Shown here: positions 1-8,255 of the stretch, piece after piece | How positions within the stretch are numbered: position 1 is the stretch's first letter | Layout: each line of letters starts with the position of its first letter | From: Acidobacteriota bacterium | Lineage (GTDB): Bacteria; Acidobacteriota; Terriglobia; Terriglobales; Acidobacteriaceae | Direction: 5' to 3' | Length of the DNA: 64,000 bases | Assembly: GCA_013289685.1 (NCBI GenBank) | Contig: JABCZL010000021.1 | Coordinates: 31,508-95,507 of the forward strand | Position numbers and translations under genes: made by a program | The notes under the pieces: model-generated | What the model saw: only the letters and a program-made list of their open reading frames with translations | Databases searched by the model: none | What the model was told of the DNA's origin: nothing

Positions 1-709
1 GCGCAGGCACAGCTTCGCGGCCACTGAACTCACCCGGTTTGGCGGTGGCAGCGACCGGCGGCTTGCCATGATTCGCCGAAGCCCGAAGTTCAGGATTACC
101 GTGGGCAGCCTGCATATGCTGGGTTTGAACGGCTGCAGGGGGAAGGTGCCGGTCCCGAGCCGCAGCTTCATCTTGAGCGGTTGGGCGGGCACTGACCCCG
201 CCATTCCCGCCGTTGAAGCTCACACGGCTTTCGTTGTGGACGACGACCGTGGTGTTGTACACATTGTGAATGTTGGTGACATTCACGTTCGTCACCGAGC
301 GATTGTAGAAAAAGTGGTCGTTGTCCCAGCGCCCACCTTCGAACCCTTCTCCGAAATATCCGAAGCCATAGTTGATGCCGCCATAAAAGCCGACGTGCGG
401 ACCCCAATAGCCGTCATAGAAAACAAACGCACCGTCAGCCCACCCCCAATACGGTGGGGTCCAGAGAAAGCCGACTTCCGGTGCCAATACCCAGGTGCCG
501 GGTACCCAGAAGTAATCGCCGTCGTCGTCGCTCCAGGCCCAGTAACCGGGCGTCCAGATATACCCGTCGCCCGGACAAACAGGCTGCTCATAGACGGGCA
601 GCGCGGGCGGACCAAACGAAACCGAGATGCGGACTTGCCCGAACGAAGCCGAAGACATCACCAGCACTACGAAAGCGAACAATACCGTACGCACAGTGCG
701 AATATTCAT
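1..709 (-). CDS. YXWGXW-type secreted repeat protein, 3' part outside window
   Basis: Reading leftward from an ATG at 707-709 the frame stays open to the window edge, giving at least 236 codons without a stop. A Shine-Dalgarno-like AGGAGAAG precedes the start. The N-terminus is a typical signal peptide (MNIRTVRTVLFAFVVLVMSS and on). The mature part is rich in Tyr, Trp and Gly with recurring units such as YIWTPGYWAW and FLWTPPYWGWADGAF, the pattern of the YXWGXW repeat family of secreted proteins of unknown function, followed by an Asn/Val-rich segment. Inference: an exported or envelope protein. The neighbouring kinase gene upstream on the same strand is 222 bp away, so co-transcription is possible but unproven. 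Confidence 0.75.
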   Translation of the reverse strand, partial: MNIRTVRTVLFAFVVLVMSSASFGQVRISVSFGPPALPVYEQPVCPGDGYIWTPGYWAWSDDDGDYFWVPGTWVLAPEVGFLWTPPYWGWADGAFVFYDGYWGPHVGFYGGINYGFGYFGEGFEGGRWDNDHFFYNRSVTNVNVTNIHNVYNTTVVVHNESRVSFNGGNGGVSARPTAQDEAAARDRHLPPAAVQTQHMQAAHGNPELRASANHGKPPVAATAKPGEFSGREAVPA

Positions 710-931
710 TTTCTTCTCCTGCCCGATCATCCTTCGTTTACCCGATTCTGCTTTGCCGCTGCGGGCTGCGGGATGGATCGGCGCAACTTGCCCGGACAGA
801 CCTACGGGTCGTCCGCGGCGTTGGGGAGCCCTCGTCGTCTTGCTTAGAGATAGAACTCCTACGGAAGGGTTGGCGGAAAGCCAAGGCTACAGGATTGACG
901 ATGCGGGAATACCGAAGCGCCTTCGACGCGA

Positions 932-3067
932 CTAGGCGGAAATCTGTAAGCCCTGCGATGTTTCCGGCGCCGGGACGATGGCGGTCACCGTCAAGCCGTG
1001 TTCGGTTGAGGATATCTCTAGCGTGCCTCCAAGCTGTGCTAAGCGCTCTTTCATGCCACGGAGTCCCACCCCGACGGCCCGCTGCCAGCACTCACCCGAC
1101 CCCGCCAGAATCGTCGCCGGAACACCATTCCCTTCGTCTCTGATTTCGAGGATGGCCATTCTGCCGTTGCATAACAGCTTGACGTGAGCCGTTTGGCTGC
1201 CAGAATGGCGGTGCACGTTGGTCAGGCTTTCCTGGAGCACACGAAAGAGCGCCAATTCGGTGTCGCGCGAAAACCGCCCACAATCAGTGGGAACATCGAA
1301 GGTAGCCTGGATACCGCTGCGCGCCGTGAAACCCTCAAGATACCAGGGAATCGCCGACTTCAATCCCATCTCCTCCAGCATCGGCGGATACAGCAGGTAG
1401 GAAAGGGTGCGAACCTCCTTGACGCACTCTTCTGCCAGTTCGACGCACTGGTTTACCTGTTGCCTGATTGCGGCGTCCTTCGGCTCTAAACCCGACGCCA
1501 GAGTATCCAGGCTTATTTTCATCGCGGTCACACATTGACCCAGCGTGTCATGAAGATCCCGTCCGATTCTCTTCCGCTCTTCATCTTGCATTCGCAATAG
1601 GTGTGCGGTCAGATCGCGTAGCGATTTGTCCTTCTGCACTCCGTCTGTGATATCCCGAGTTACTTTCACAAAACCGATCACCTTGTTCGTCTCATCTCGA
1701 ACCGGACTGATGATCACATTCGCCCAGAATGTCGAGCCGTCCTTGCGCCGCCGCAAGCTTTCATCCTCGAATCGTCCGTGCTGTACCGCAGTCTTGAGCT
1801 CCTGAGCGGGCTTGCCTGCGCGAATGTCCTCCTCGGGGAAAAAGCAGGCAAAGTGGCGGCCAATGATCTCCGCCGCCTTGTAGCCCTTGATCCGCTCTGC
1901 TCCGGTATTCCAGGTGCTGACATGGCCCTCGGGATCAAGCATGAAGATCGCATAATCCTGGACCGCTTCGGCCATCAAGCGGAACCGATCTTCGCTCCGG
2001 CGCAGGGCGATCTCCGCGCGCCGGCGTTCGGTAAGATCATGGGTTACGCTGCCAAAGCCGACAAGTTTGCCCGTCTGATCGCGAATCGCCACGATCGTCC
2101 CAGTCGCCCAAAATGTTGTGCCGTCCTTGCGCCGATGCCATCCTTCCTCCTCAGCGTGACCCGCTTTGATGGCCAGGTCCAGCACCTTCTGCGGCTCGCC
2201 GGATAAGACCTGTTCTGCCGGATAGAAACAGGAAAAATGTTGGCCGAGGATCTCTGTCGCTGTGTATCCCTTGATTCGCTGCGCTCCGGCGTTCCAGGTA
2301 GTGACGCGGCCCTCGGAGTCCAGCATGAAGATCGCATAATCCGGTACAGCTTCGACGAACAAACGGAACTGCTCTTCCTTTCTCCGCGATTCAACCTCGC
2401 TCAGAAGGACCTGCATCTTCTGCTGCAAGCGAACCACACTGCGCATGCGTTCTTCTTCGGACGTGAGCTCGCTGTAACTCTCTTCCGGGACTACACCCGA
2501 GTGTTCGTCACAAATCTGCTGCAGAGAATCCGCATGCTCCTCCCGGCAGAATCCCTGCATCGGATATGCGCAGCGTAGCGAAAACGAGTACGCTCTAGCC
2601 AACTGGTTCCAGATCTTTTCGACTTGCAGCGCAGCCTCCGGCCGACCTTCCGCCCATAGCAGGGCCACCATCTCTCCGAATGCCACGACCCGATGATTCT
2701 CATCCTGAGCGGCCGACGCGGCGCGCGCAATCACTCCACCGATAACCTCCGAAAATCGCGCGATGTCGGGCACCCCGTCCACCATCAGTCCGGCGAGGGT
2801 CTCGGCGGCATCCAAAACCACGTATCTCCCGCTCGCAACGGCTTTGGCAAGATCGAGCCCTTGACTCCTCAGCCGGTCCGAAAGATTGTCTTGGTGACCC
2901 TTCGTGGCAATCACCACGGCCGAACTGCCCGCCGCCAGAGCCGCTCCGATGAAATGACTCAAGTCGTCGAGAAGAAACCTGTCTTCACTGTAGAACTGGA
3001 CAACGTGCGCGTGGTGATCCGTATTCATTTGCAAAGGCAGGTTCGCTGGGTTGGTTGATATGCTCAT
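932..3067 (-). CDS. MEDS-PAS-PAS sensor histidine kinase (HisKA_3/NarL type)
   Basis: A 711-aa soluble kinase. The chosen ATG (3065-3067) has a GAGGG Shine-Dalgarno; an upstream in-frame start would add 58 unlike residues. Domains: MEDS/DcmR-type sensor at about 19-178 (begins HVVQFYSEDRFLLDD), two near-identical PAS domains at 234-350 and 361-475 (both contain DYAIFMLD and RIKGY), HisKA_3 dimerisation domain with phospho-acceptor His506 (RDLHDTLGQ), and a HATPase domain with N-box QESLTNVHRH (612-621), G1 box DEGNGVP (644-650) and VGLRGMKERL. It would autophosphorylate and pass phosphate to a LuxR-type response regulator, but none lies nearby, so it is an orphan kinase. No membrane segment is present; MEDS domains are thought to bind small carbon compounds, but the ligand here is unknown. 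Confidence 0.9.
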   Translation of the reverse strand: MSISTNPANLPLQMNTDHHAHVVQFYSEDRFLLDDLSHFIGAALAAGSSAVVIATKGHQDNLSDRLRSQGLDLAKAVASGRYVVLDAAETLAGLMVDGVPDIARFSEVIGGVIARAASAAQDENHRVVAFGEMVALLWAEGRPEAALQVEKIWNQLARAYSFSLRCAYPMQGFCREEHADSLQQICDEHSGVVPEESYSELTSEEERMRSVVRLQQKMQVLLSEVESRRKEEQFRLFVEAVPDYAIFMLDSEGRVTTWNAGAQRIKGYTATEILGQHFSCFYPAEQVLSGEPQKVLDLAIKAGHAEEEGWHRRKDGTTFWATGTIVAIRDQTGKLVGFGSVTHDLTERRRAEIALRRSEDRFRLMAEAVQDYAIFMLDPEGHVSTWNTGAERIKGYKAAEIIGRHFACFFPEEDIRAGKPAQELKTAVQHGRFEDESLRRRKDGSTFWANVIISPVRDETNKVIGFVKVTRDITDGVQKDKSLRDLTAHLLRMQDEERKRIGRDLHDTLGQCVTAMKISLDTLASGLEPKDAAIRQQVNQCVELAEECVKEVRTLSYLLYPPMLEEMGLKSAIPWYLEGFTARSGIQATFDVPTDCGRFSRDTELALFRVLQESLTNVHRHSGSQTAHVKLLCNGRMAILEIRDEGNGVPATILAGSGECWQRAVGVGLRGMKERLAQLGGTLEISSTEHGLTVTAIVPAPETSQGLQISA

Positions 3068-3295
3068 TCCGCCCTCAAGGCATGCAGAACAGTTGGAGAT
3101 TTCTCCCGCTCCCTGCAGGATTTTAAAGGGGGAAACCAGACAGGATGAATCATTCTGCAGAGCGTCCAATCGCGTCCATACAGTACATCCTGTAGCCGGT
3201 TGCCAGAACCGTCTGTGTGAACAGCCCACTACGGCATTCACCGTATTGCCGCTACGGCACTGTCGGTTTAACTTGGCGAGTGTTACGAACGGATT

Positions 3296-3350
3296 TGGGT
3301 AGTCATGGGTTAGCGTCGTTTATCGGCATTCGGACCCTCACGACTACCCA
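3296..3350. promoter_or_regulatory. Inverted repeat in divergent intergenic region
   Basis: The 352-bp gap between the leftward kinase gene and the rightward gene at 3420 holds no convincing gene. It contains a 9-bp perfect inverted repeat, TGGGTAGTC (3296-3304) and GACTACCCA (3342-3350), separated by 37 bases. It could be a regulator site or a weak hairpin for either divergent transcript. Only the symmetry is directly seen; the function is inferred. Confidence 0.3.
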
Positions 3351-3419
3351 CCCCCGGGCTGGAGAGATGCGCGGTTGACGGCGCCGGGCCAGAGCTAGTT
3401 TCGCGCAAAGGAGACCAAA

Positions 3420-3749
3420 ATGAGAAAACTGATGACAATTGTCTTCGCGCTTAGCCTGCTGACGGCTCTTAGCCTGATGGCTCAAGACACCCCGCAGCAA
3501 GACAACATGAAATCCGCTCCCTCGGCGAAAGCCGCCCACATCACCGGCAAAATCAGCGATGACGGTAAGACGTTCGTGAGCGACAGCGACGGCAAGAGCT
3601 ACACCATCAGCAACCCGGATGCCGTCAAAGGCCACGAGGGCCACCACGTCACGCTGAAAGCTAACGTTTCCGCCGACAAGAGCACGGTCGACGTCGTGTC
3701 CCTGAAGATGGCCGGAGACACCATGAAGAAAAACAGCTCGCAGAATTAA
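3420..3749 (+). CDS. Small secreted protein, DUF5818-like
   Basis: A 109-aa protein with a strong Shine-Dalgarno (AAAGGAG) 6-7 bases before the ATG. Residues 1-21 form a signal peptide ending near LMAQD. The mature part contains ITGKISDDGKTFVSD, then SKSYT-like strands and VTLKANVSADKSTVDVVSLKM, which fits a small beta-barrel (OB-like) domain seen in many short acidobacterial exported proteins. The tail is Lys/Ser rich. A good rho-independent terminator follows 21 bases after the stop, so it is probably monocistronic. The assignment to the DUF5818-like group is from memory of the pattern; molecular role unknown. Confidence 0.75.
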   Translation: MRKLMTIVFALSLLTALSLMAQDTPQQDNMKSAPSAKAAHITGKISDDGKTFVSDSDGKSYTISNPDAVKGHEGHHVTLKANVSADKSTVDVVSLKMAGDTMKKNSSQN

Positions 3750-3770
3750 TCTCTGCGCGCCGTTTCTTTT

Positions 3771-3798
3771 GGGCCGGCAGTTTTGCTGGCCCTTTTTT
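3771..3798 (+). terminator. Rho-independent terminator of the small secreted protein gene
   Basis: GGGCCGGC pairs with GCTGGCCC (one G-U pair) around a six-base loop and is followed directly by six T residues. It lies 21 bases after the stop at 3749 on the same strand. Confidence 0.85.
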
Positions 3799-3885
3799 AT
3801 TTCTGCAAGTATTCAACTTTGCAGGCTCTTAAAACGGAGCGCGCTGGAGAATCACCCCGCAGGATCTTTCCCTTCAGCCTAGGCC

Positions 3886-4173
3886 TTATGAGCCGATTTT
3901 CTTCTTAAAGACGTAAAAGTTCGTTTCGTCCGCCAGCGTCTCGATTTCCAGTCCTTTTGCGGCGGCGCCCCGGTGCACGGCGGAGCGAAGGTTCGCCAGC
4001 CCAATCTCCGCACCCGCGAGGGGGATCTCTAGCGCCGACCCAGGTCGCACGGTCTCAAGTTCCTGCAGAATCCTTCCCACTAGATCGTGGTGCTTGCCGC
4101 GTCGGCCTCTTCTGAGGGCGGAAAGTTCTACCTGCCGGTATTTAGGAGCATTCGGCTTTCCGGGTCCAGCCAT
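3886..4173 (-). CDS. Conserved-looking small hypothetical protein
   Basis: A 95-aa protein. The start at 4173 is preferred over one nine codons upstream because a GGAGGT Shine-Dalgarno sits just before it, inside the longer reading frame. The N-terminus is short, basic and proline-rich (MAGPGKPNAPKYRQ), followed by one alpha/beta-like segment that includes RILQELETVRPGSALEIPL and a basic C-terminus (FYVFKKKIGS). No signal peptide or membrane segment is present. I do not recognise the family. A possible TTGACG/TACTTT promoter lies just upstream. Confidence 0.55.
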   Translation of the reverse strand: MAGPGKPNAPKYRQVELSALRRGRRGKHHDLVGRILQELETVRPGSALEIPLAGAEIGLANLRSAVHRGAAAKGLEIETLADETNFYVFKKKIGS

Positions 4174-4198
4174 CGGTCGCCCACCTCCATTGACAAGC

Positions 4199-4228
4199 AA
4201 AGTAGCAAATGGTAATAATCTGCGTCAA
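4199..4228 (-). promoter_or_regulatory. Possible sigma-70 promoter for the gene at 3886-4173
   Basis: On the minus strand, TTGACG (4223-4228) and TACTTT (4199-4204) are separated by 18 bases, in a locally AT-rich stretch. The Shine-Dalgarno follows within about 15 bases, which would give a short leader. Only the motif match is seen; no expression evidence. Confidence 0.3.
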
Positions 4229-4361
4229 GTCAAATATACTTCAGCGATACGATTGCGATAATTATACTATTGAAAACTGGCGTTAAGGGGTCCGCGTCTG
4301 CTACGTTCGCGTTTGTATTGAGAGACACTGAATATTCCTGCCGTTGTTTAGTGGAAGGCCT

Positions 4362-4535
4362 ATGCTCGAACAGCGGGCCAAGAAAGCGGGAATCATGAAG
4401 CGAAAGCACGGCAAGGAATATCCACAGATCAAAGTCATCACCGACCCGAAAAAGTTAGCATGGCTAAAGGCCAGGATTGAAAAGCGAACCGGCAGAAAAC
4501 TAGGGACCGCGTTGAAAGAAATTCGTCCAGCATAG
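4362..4535 (+). CDS. Small basic hypothetical protein
   Basis: About 57 aa, very rich in Lys and Arg (KKAGIMKRKHGKEYPQ, then KARIEKRTGRKLG). An alternative in-frame ATG lies at 4395. The Shine-Dalgarno match (GGAAGG, three bases before the ATG) is poorly spaced. It ends 55 bases before the downstream kinase gene on the same strand. It has neither signal peptide nor membrane segment. I do not recognise it, and it may be spurious; the charged helix-like composition could suit nucleic-acid binding, but that is only a guess. Confidence 0.35.
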   Translation: MLEQRAKKAGIMKRKHGKEYPQIKVITDPKKLAWLKARIEKRTGRKLGTALKEIRPA

Positions 4536-4590
4536 TAATCGATGTGTCACAAGCGTTTTCGTCTTGTTCGAGTCCGGAAGGTGGATTTAG

Positions 4591-5730
4591 ATGGAGATGC
4601 GACGAACCTCAACCGCCGAGACCATCCGCCGTTATGGCGCTGCCCTGCTGGCTGCTATCGCTGCTCTCCTCATGCGCAGCCTGCTTGCCCCAGTGTTGGG
4701 ATATCAGAATCCCTACCACACCGCGTGGGCAGCCGTGGTTTTTTCGGCGTGGTATTGCGGAATCGGCCCGTCCGTCCTCACCATTCTGGTGGACCTGATC
4801 GGCATCTGGTACTGGTTCTTGCCGCCAGCCGGTTCCTTTGCGCTGGCTGATCCCAGGACTTCTATCGCCGGGATGCTGGGCTTTGTAGTCTTCTCCGGGT
4901 TTATCGCTGTGTTCGGGAAGTCCGCGCGCCGTTCCCTTGCCCGCAGCCACTGGGCCGAAGACCAACTGCGAAACGCCCACGCAGAACTCGAGGGCAAGGT
5001 TCTGCAACGAACCGCAGAGCTGAGACTAGCCAACGAAAGTTTGCGCGAACTGTCCGGCCACTTGCAGCAGCTGCGGGATGAAGAACGCAGGCAGATTGCC
5101 CGCGAATTGCACGACAGTGTCGGGCAGTTGCTGGCAGCCTTGAGCATGAACATGGCACGCGTGCAATCCCAGTCGGAACGACTGGACCCTGGCGTAGCCA
5201 GGGCAGTCTCCGAAAACGCGGGAATCGTAGAGCAGATCAGGAAGGAAATTCGCACCATTTCGCATCTGCTGCATCCGCCTCTGCTCGATGTTGCCGGCCT
5301 GGCATCGGCTGTCCGCTGGTATGTGGACGGTTTCTCCGAGCGGAGCCAGATCAAAGTCGACATGGAGGTTCCGGCTGACCTGCATCGCCTCTCCGCTGAG
5401 ATGGAAATCACGATCTTCCGTCTGGTCCAGGAATGTCTCACCAATATCCATCGTCACTCCGGCAGCGATTCTGCGACCATCGCAATTCGCGAGGAACATC
5501 ACACGATTGTTGTGGAGGTCAAAGACGCGGGCAAGGGCATCCCTTTGGACAAACAGATGGAGATGCGTTCTGGTCGAACTGGGGTAGGCTTTCGCGGCAT
5601 GCGAGAGCGTCTGAGACAGTTCGGGGGACAACTGGACATTCAGTCCGACAGCGGCGGCACCTCGGTGAGCGCCAGACTTCCTCTTCCACCAGTGTCGAAC
5701 TCTCACTTGGACCGCCAAACCGCCTCATGA
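4591..5730 (+). CDS. DUF4118-type membrane sensor histidine kinase (HisKA_3)
   Basis: A 379-aa kinase with GGAAGGTGG upstream of its ATG. The first 110 residues carry several hydrophobic segments (LLAAIAALLMRSLLAPVLG, then WAAVVFSAWYCGIGPSVLTI and MLGFVVFSGFIAVFG), the layout of DUF4118 membrane sensors (KdpD-like). A short coiled coil leads to a HisKA_3 domain with His174 (RELHDSVGQL), then a HATPase domain with VQECLTNIHRHSGS, DAGKGIP and GVGFRGMRERL. It should phosphorylate a NarL/FixJ-type regulator, but none is adjacent. Its catalytic half resembles that of the MEDS-PAS kinase 1.5 kb away, suggesting related orphan sensors. Confidence 0.88.
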   Translation: MEMRRTSTAETIRRYGAALLAAIAALLMRSLLAPVLGYQNPYHTAWAAVVFSAWYCGIGPSVLTILVDLIGIWYWFLPPAGSFALADPRTSIAGMLGFVVFSGFIAVFGKSARRSLARSHWAEDQLRNAHAELEGKVLQRTAELRLANESLRELSGHLQQLRDEERRQIARELHDSVGQLLAALSMNMARVQSQSERLDPGVARAVSENAGIVEQIRKEIRTISHLLHPPLLDVAGLASAVRWYVDGFSERSQIKVDMEVPADLHRLSAEMEITIFRLVQECLTNIHRHSGSDSATIAIREEHHTIVVEVKDAGKGIPLDKQMEMRSGRTGVGFRGMRERLRQFGGQLDIQSDSGGTSVSARLPLPPVSNSHLDRQTAS

Positions 5731-5785
5731 CCTGGCTCATCCCGAAGCAGGTTTCGGCCTCTCAGCCAACTGAGAGAAGCCCGTC

Positions 5786-5941
5786 CTAGGCGGTTCGCCT
5801 CCCCATCACAAAGTGCAGGATCAATGAGATCACCGCGAATACTAGCAGCAGATGTATCAGTCCTCCGGCAACATGAAACACCGTGAAGCCGCCAAGCCAT
5901 GCGATCACCAAAACCACGAACAATATTGCCCAGATGCTCAT
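5786..5941 (-). CDS. lmo0937-type (DUF5670) small membrane protein
   Basis: A 51-aa protein, MSIWAILFVVLVIAWLGGFT and on to a basic RRTA end, preceded by AGGAGAAAGAAG. Two hydrophobic segments separated by a Gly/His turn (HVAGGLIH) and a short positively charged tail match the lmo0937/DUF5670 family of tiny membrane proteins found widely in soil and stress-tolerant bacteria. The family's function is not established; it is often linked to envelope stress. It is convergent with the upstream kinase gene, their stops being 55 bases apart. Confidence 0.75.
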   Translation of the reverse strand: MSIWAILFVVLVIAWLGGFTVFHVAGGLIHLLLVFAVISLILHFVMGRRTA

Positions 5942-6217
5942 CTTCTTTCTCCTCCGCTTCCGCGATGACTGTCACGGCCTAACCAGACCGCCAGAATGCA
6001 GCGCGACAACCACAGCGTACCCGCGAGCATTTGACGTGTCACTACCCGGCATCCGGTATCTACGGTTCAGTCGGACTGTACTCTGGCGCGATGTCGAATT
6101 CGTTCTTCCTGCCAAACCTTGAACTTGTTTGCGCAACTAAAGATACGTGGCACCCGGCTACATCGCAGTTGCACCATTCGCAACAGCTAGGTTCACCGAC
6201 TGGATAGGGCCACGGGT

Positions 6218-7510
6218 ATGAGAAGATTCCTCCATCTTTCGCAAGCCGTGCTAAGCCTCGGGTTAGTAATTGGTCTGGCGCAGGTTTGCGGCGCTTATTC
6301 GCTACTCACGCATGAAGAGGTCGTCGACATCCTCTGGAAGGATGACATTCAGCCGCTTCTCATCACACGATTCCCAGCGGCCACCACGGAAGATCTGAAA
6401 AAAGCCCACGCCTTTGCCTACGGCGGATCTCTGATACAGGACATGGGCTACTACCCATTCGGCAACAAGTACTTTAGCGATCTCACCCATTACGTGCGCA
6501 GCGGAGACTTCATCGTCAATCTCATCAACGACGCCACCGACCTGAACGAATACGCTTTCGCTCTTGGCGCCTTGGCGCACTACTCCGCCGACAACATTGG
6601 ACATCCCACCGTGAATCAGGCGGTGGCCTTTGAGTTTCCGAAATTAAAGAGGAAGTTCGGCAACGAAATAACCTATGCCGAAAATCCCAAGGCGCACATT
6701 CGCACGGAGTTTGGCTTCGATGTAACCCAGGTCGCAAAGAATCGCTACACCTCCGATCGGTATCACGACTTTATCGGATTTGAAATATCTAAACCCGTGC
6801 TGGAACGGGCTTTTCAGGACACGTACGGCATACCGCTGAGCGACGTGATTTCTGACGAAGACCTGGCAATTGGAACTTTTCGCCGCGCGATCAGCACCAT
6901 TCTTCCCGAGATGACGAGGGTGGCCCTGCTGGCGGGAAAAAAAGAACTGGTGGCTGAGACCCCAAACTTCAATGCCCGCAAATTTCGCTACTATCTGTCG
7001 CGGACAGACTATCAGCGGGAATGGGGCAAGGGCTACCGGCGTCCTGGATTCGGCACTCGAGTTCTCGCGTTCTTTCTTAGGCTCGTTCCGAAGGTGGGGC
7101 CGTTCAAGGCCGTCGACTTCAAAATCCCGACACAACAAACCGAAGATCTCTATATCGCCAGTGTCGACCACACACTCGATAATTACAGAACTCTTCTTTC
7201 TGAAACCAGAACGAGGACGCTCCGTCTCGCCAACACCGACTTCGATACGGGACGAATGACGCATGCCGGGGAATACGCTCTGGCCGACAAAGCCTATGCT
7301 TACCTGCTGGATCAGTTAGCGCAGCACAATTTTGATCAGGTTACGCCCGACCTTCGCCAGAATATTCTGGCTTTCTATGCTGATCCGAGCGCGCCGATCG
7401 CGAGCAAACGAAATGCAGGGGCGTGGGAGAAAACCGAAGGTCAACTGCAACGGCTAAAAGCTCTCACCCTGCCAGAGGCCCCTGCGGTTCAAGTTTCAAC
7501 ACTGCCTTAG
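6218..7510 (+). CDS. Zinc-dependent phospholipase C-like secreted protein
   Basis: A 430-aa protein with a signal peptide (residues 1-26, cleavage near CGAYS). The mature N-terminus begins with SLLTHEEVVD, followed by KKAHAFAYGGSLIQDMGYYPFG and GALAHYSADNIGHPTVN. His32, His64, Asp75, His121, Asp125 and His129 are placed like the zinc ligands of the zinc-dependent phospholipase C/S1-P1 nuclease fold. Known families of this type hydrolyse phospholipids outside the membrane; the substrate here is not shown. The C-terminal 250 residues are less characteristic. The start has only a weak Shine-Dalgarno (ACGGG). The 276-bp gap upstream carries no evident gene. Confidence 0.75.
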   Translation: MRRFLHLSQAVLSLGLVIGLAQVCGAYSLLTHEEVVDILWKDDIQPLLITRFPAATTEDLKKAHAFAYGGSLIQDMGYYPFGNKYFSDLTHYVRSGDFIVNLINDATDLNEYAFALGALAHYSADNIGHPTVNQAVAFEFPKLKRKFGNEITYAENPKAHIRTEFGFDVTQVAKNRYTSDRYHDFIGFEISKPVLERAFQDTYGIPLSDVISDEDLAIGTFRRAISTILPEMTRVALLAGKKELVAETPNFNARKFRYYLSRTDYQREWGKGYRRPGFGTRVLAFFLRLVPKVGPFKAVDFKIPTQQTEDLYIASVDHTLDNYRTLLSETRTRTLRLANTDFDTGRMTHAGEYALADKAYAYLLDQLAQHNFDQVTPDLRQNILAFYADPSAPIASKRNAGAWEKTEGQLQRLKALTLPEAPAVQVSTLP

Positions 7511-7651
7511 AACGCAACCACTATTTCCCCGCGACTACACGTTGAGTTTCGTTTCGTCCCAACCCTTCGTAGGTTTTGCGGCAACTAATGAAGGCAGTCG
7601 ACTCAAATCACAAAGTGCGCCAGGCCGCGCACCATAAGGGAGGACTATTTC

Positions 7652-7849
7652 ATGGCAGACGATATGGAAAAAAACAAACAACAGGGTGGACAGACTGGTC
7701 AGCAAAGCGGACAGCACGGCAACCAGCCCGGACACTCGGGCCAATATCCTGGCCAGAGCGGACAGCCCGGACAGCAGAAGAAGGGCGGCCAGGGCCAGAA
7801 CGAAGAAGAAGAGAACGAAAATCCCGACCGGCAGCGCCGCGCCTCCTAG
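7652..7849 (+). CDS. Gln/Gly-rich low-complexity small protein
   Basis: A 65-aa hydrophilic protein with a strong GGGAGG Shine-Dalgarno. The centre consists of short repeats of G-Q-S/P-G type (GQSGQPGQQ), the C-terminus is Glu/Asn-rich and ends in QRRAS. It has no hydrophobic segment and should be intrinsically disordered, like the small stress or desiccation-related Gly/Gln-rich proteins of soil bacteria. That parallel is inference. A clear terminator follows, supporting a real short transcript. Confidence 0.6.
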   Translation: MADDMEKNKQQGGQTGQQSGQHGNQPGHSGQYPGQSGQPGQQKKGGQGQNEEEENENPDRQRRAS

Positions 7850-7877
7850 TCACGAGGACGGTAATCCGAATAATGGA

Positions 7878-7908
7878 GTCCCGGCCTCGGTGCCGGGACT
7901 TCGTTTTT
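7878..7908 (+). terminator. Rho-independent terminator of the Gln/Gly-rich gene
   Basis: GTCCCGGC and GCCGGGAC form a perfect 8-bp stem with a six-base loop, followed by TTCGTTTTT. It is 28 bases after the stop of the 65-aa gene. Confidence 0.8.
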
Positions 7909-8255
7909 ACGTAAGTGGAACCTCCGAGCCCTGTTCTTGATGAAAATCCCCTGGGGATGTCGAGAATGCGTGCCTCGCCTCCCTCCTGCGCTGTCAACGC
8001 TGGCTGGCTAACTTCATTTAGAGTTGCAGGGACCCTACCCACACGCACGCCATTCGATCGGGTTTCCGGCTGGCAACGCCCTTCACAGTTTCTTCAGAAC
8101 TTCTTCAGAGAACCCTAAGTACCCCACACCCGATTCTGGGAGATTCTGCTCGTCGAAGGGCCGAGGGTGCGGCTCAACCTTGGAAGTGGTTGGGCCTGAT
8201 TCGCAACCTTCGCCGGAAAAACCAGACAAATCTTTGATTCTCAAGGAGAACCCCT
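7909..8255. other. Intergenic stretch without a gene
   Basis: After the terminator the sequence up to the beta-helix protein gene contains only short overlapping frames without ribosome binding sites. It presumably carries the promoter of the gene at 8256; I see no clear -35/-10 pair. Confidence 0.4.

Noticed and set aside
68..847. Open plus-strand frame of 259 codons at the left end
   Set aside because: It is opposite the minus-strand YXWGXW protein, whose signal peptide, ribosome binding site and repeat pattern are far more protein-like.
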